64,000 bases of DNA from Salinimicrobium xinjiangense DSM 19287 (lineage in GTDB: Bacteria; Bacteroidota; Bacteroidia; Flavobacteriales; Flavobacteriaceae): positions 62,001 to 126,000 of the forward strand of contig NZ_AUIG01000002.1 in assembly GCF_000423585.1 (NCBI RefSeq), written 5' to 3'. Below, piece by piece: positions 63,170-64,000 of this stretch. The translations under genes and the position numbers were made by a program. The notes beneath the pieces were generated by a model. It was given only the letters and a program-made list of their open reading frames with translations, did no database searches and was not told the origin of the DNA. How positions within the stretch are numbered: the first letter of the stretch is position 1; every line of letters begins with the position of its first letter.

Positions 63170-64000
63170 AAATAGTGATGTTTTACCATTCCCTTTATTC
63201 GGACTGGAACCACGGGAATGCGCATTTTTTACGGGGGATCGTCAAGGAACTTCAAAAACGGGGACATGACGTGGATGTCTATGAACCCGAAGGTGGCTGG
63301 AGCCTTCAGAATCTGCTGAAGGATCACGGGGCCGAGCGGCTGGATGAATTCCGGCAGTATTATCCTTCGCTGAATCCGCAGTTCTACAACCCCGAGAAAA
63401 AACTGAACTATCAAAGTATACTTGGAAAAGCCGACCTGGTGATCGTTCACGAATGGAACGACCCTAAACTCATGGCTGAAATAGGAAAGCAAAAAGAAAG
63501 GTTTGGCTATAAATTAATATTTCACGATACCCATCACCGGGCTGTTTCTGCCGAAGAAGAAATGGCAAAATTCGACCTTTCGAACTTTGATGGCGCCCTT
63601 GTATTTGGGGAGGTGATCAAAAAGATCTATCAGGAGAAAAACTGGGTGAAGAATGTGTGGACCTGGCATGAAGCGGCAGATGCCGAATTTTTCAGTCCGA
63701 ACCGCGATGAAGAAAAGGAAGGTGACCTGGTGTGGATTGGCAACTGGGGTGACGGAGAAAGAAAAGAAGAACTGTTTGAATTTTTGATCAATCCCGTGAA
63801 GGAGCTAGGCATAAAGGCGAAGGTTTACGGCGTTCGTTATCCCGAAAAAGCACAAAAAGCACTTGCCGATGCCGGAATTGAATACGGCGGATGGTTACCA
63901 AACTATAAAGTGCCTGAAGTATTTGCGAAATATAAAGTTACAGTACATGTGCCGCGACGGCCTTATGTTCAAATGTTGCCGGGGATCCCTACTATCCGGC
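63166..64000 (+). CDS. CgeB-like glycosyltransferase, 3' end beyond window
   Basis: The frame from the ATG at 63166 (overlapping the GT4 stop by ATGA) is open to the right edge, 278 codons visible. MKIVMFYHSLYSDWNHGNAHFLRG at the start, FHDTHHR, WTWHEAADAEFFSP and VHVPRRPY follow the pattern of GT-B enzymes of the CgeB/spore-coat type. No signal peptide. The operon clearly continues to the right. Confidence 0.8.
   Translation, partial: MKIVMFYHSLYSDWNHGNAHFLRGIVKELQKRGHDVDVYEPEGGWSLQNLLKDHGAERLDEFRQYYPSLNPQFYNPEKKLNYQSILGKADLVIVHEWNDPKLMAEIGKQKERFGYKLIFHDTHHRAVSAEEEMAKFDLSNFDGALVFGEVIKKIYQEKNWVKNVWTWHEAADAEFFSPNRDEEKEGDLVWIGNWGDGERKEELFEFLINPVKELGIKAKVYGVRYPEKAQKALADAGIEYGGWLPNYKVPEVFAKYKVTVHVPRRPYVQMLPGIPTIR

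Overview
The window looks like chromosome from a marine or soil flavobacterium (Bacteroidota, Flavobacteriaceae; Gramella, Salegentibacter and Salinimicrobium are the sort of genera it recalls). Evidence: the Bacteroidota -7 promoter box TAnnTTTG occurs upstream of many genes; there are many lipoprotein glycoside hydrolases; the heme genes lie in the araC/hemA-C-D-E-F-B arrangement; base composition is moderately AT-rich. The genus is inference. No rRNA, CRISPR array, prophage or complete insertion sequence was seen.

Layout. (1) 1-18.4 kb: a carbohydrate-degradation locus. A GH3 gene (+, cut by the left edge) converges on a long minus-strand series: GH2, GH31 (YicI-type alpha-xylosidase), GH97, GH3, GH3, GH29, a beta-lactamase-fold hydrolase and a sialate-O-acetylesterase-type esterase. 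The set fits stepwise trimming of fucosylated, acetylated xyloglucan oligosaccharides, but no SusC/SusD pair or endoglucanase is in view. (2) 18.4-30.7 kb: housekeeping and small genes: tRNA-Arg, DUF2490 barrel, DUF1028 protein, a His/Cys-repeat lipoprotein, an HD hydrolase, M28 peptidase, proC, acyl-CoA ligase, two identical tRNA-Asn genes with a GIY-YIG pseudogene, a 5'-nucleotidase-type lipoprotein and RseP. (3) 30.8-38.2 kb: metal section: SCO1, feoA-feoB-Cys-rich peptide, a ZIP transporter with a DtxR-type regulator, and divergently a TonB-dependent receptor broken by two in-frame stops. (4) 38.2-44.4 kb: DnaJ/TerB protein, bacilliredoxin, PlsC, HD phosphohydrolase, radical SAM protein, enoyl-CoA hydratase, histidine kinase. 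(5) 44.4-54.9 kb: heme biosynthesis: hemJ, hemH, an AraC regulator, hemA-C-D-E-F-B. A toxin-antitoxin pair, a REP-associated transposase with its hairpins and a DUF6973-like gene sit among them. (6) 56.0-64.0 kb: a tightly packed plus-strand operon of SDR, epimerase, a glycosidase-epimerase fusion, MDR dehydrogenase, Gfo/Idh oxidoreductase and two glycosyltransferases, running off the right edge.

The least explained parts are the operon in (6), whose 676-residue protein joins a cytoplasmic clan-A-like glycosidase to a CDP-paratose-2-epimerase-like domain behind a leader that looks like an attenuator, and a 13-base palindrome, AAAATGNCATTTT, that occurs seven times, in intergenic hairpins and inside unrelated genes.
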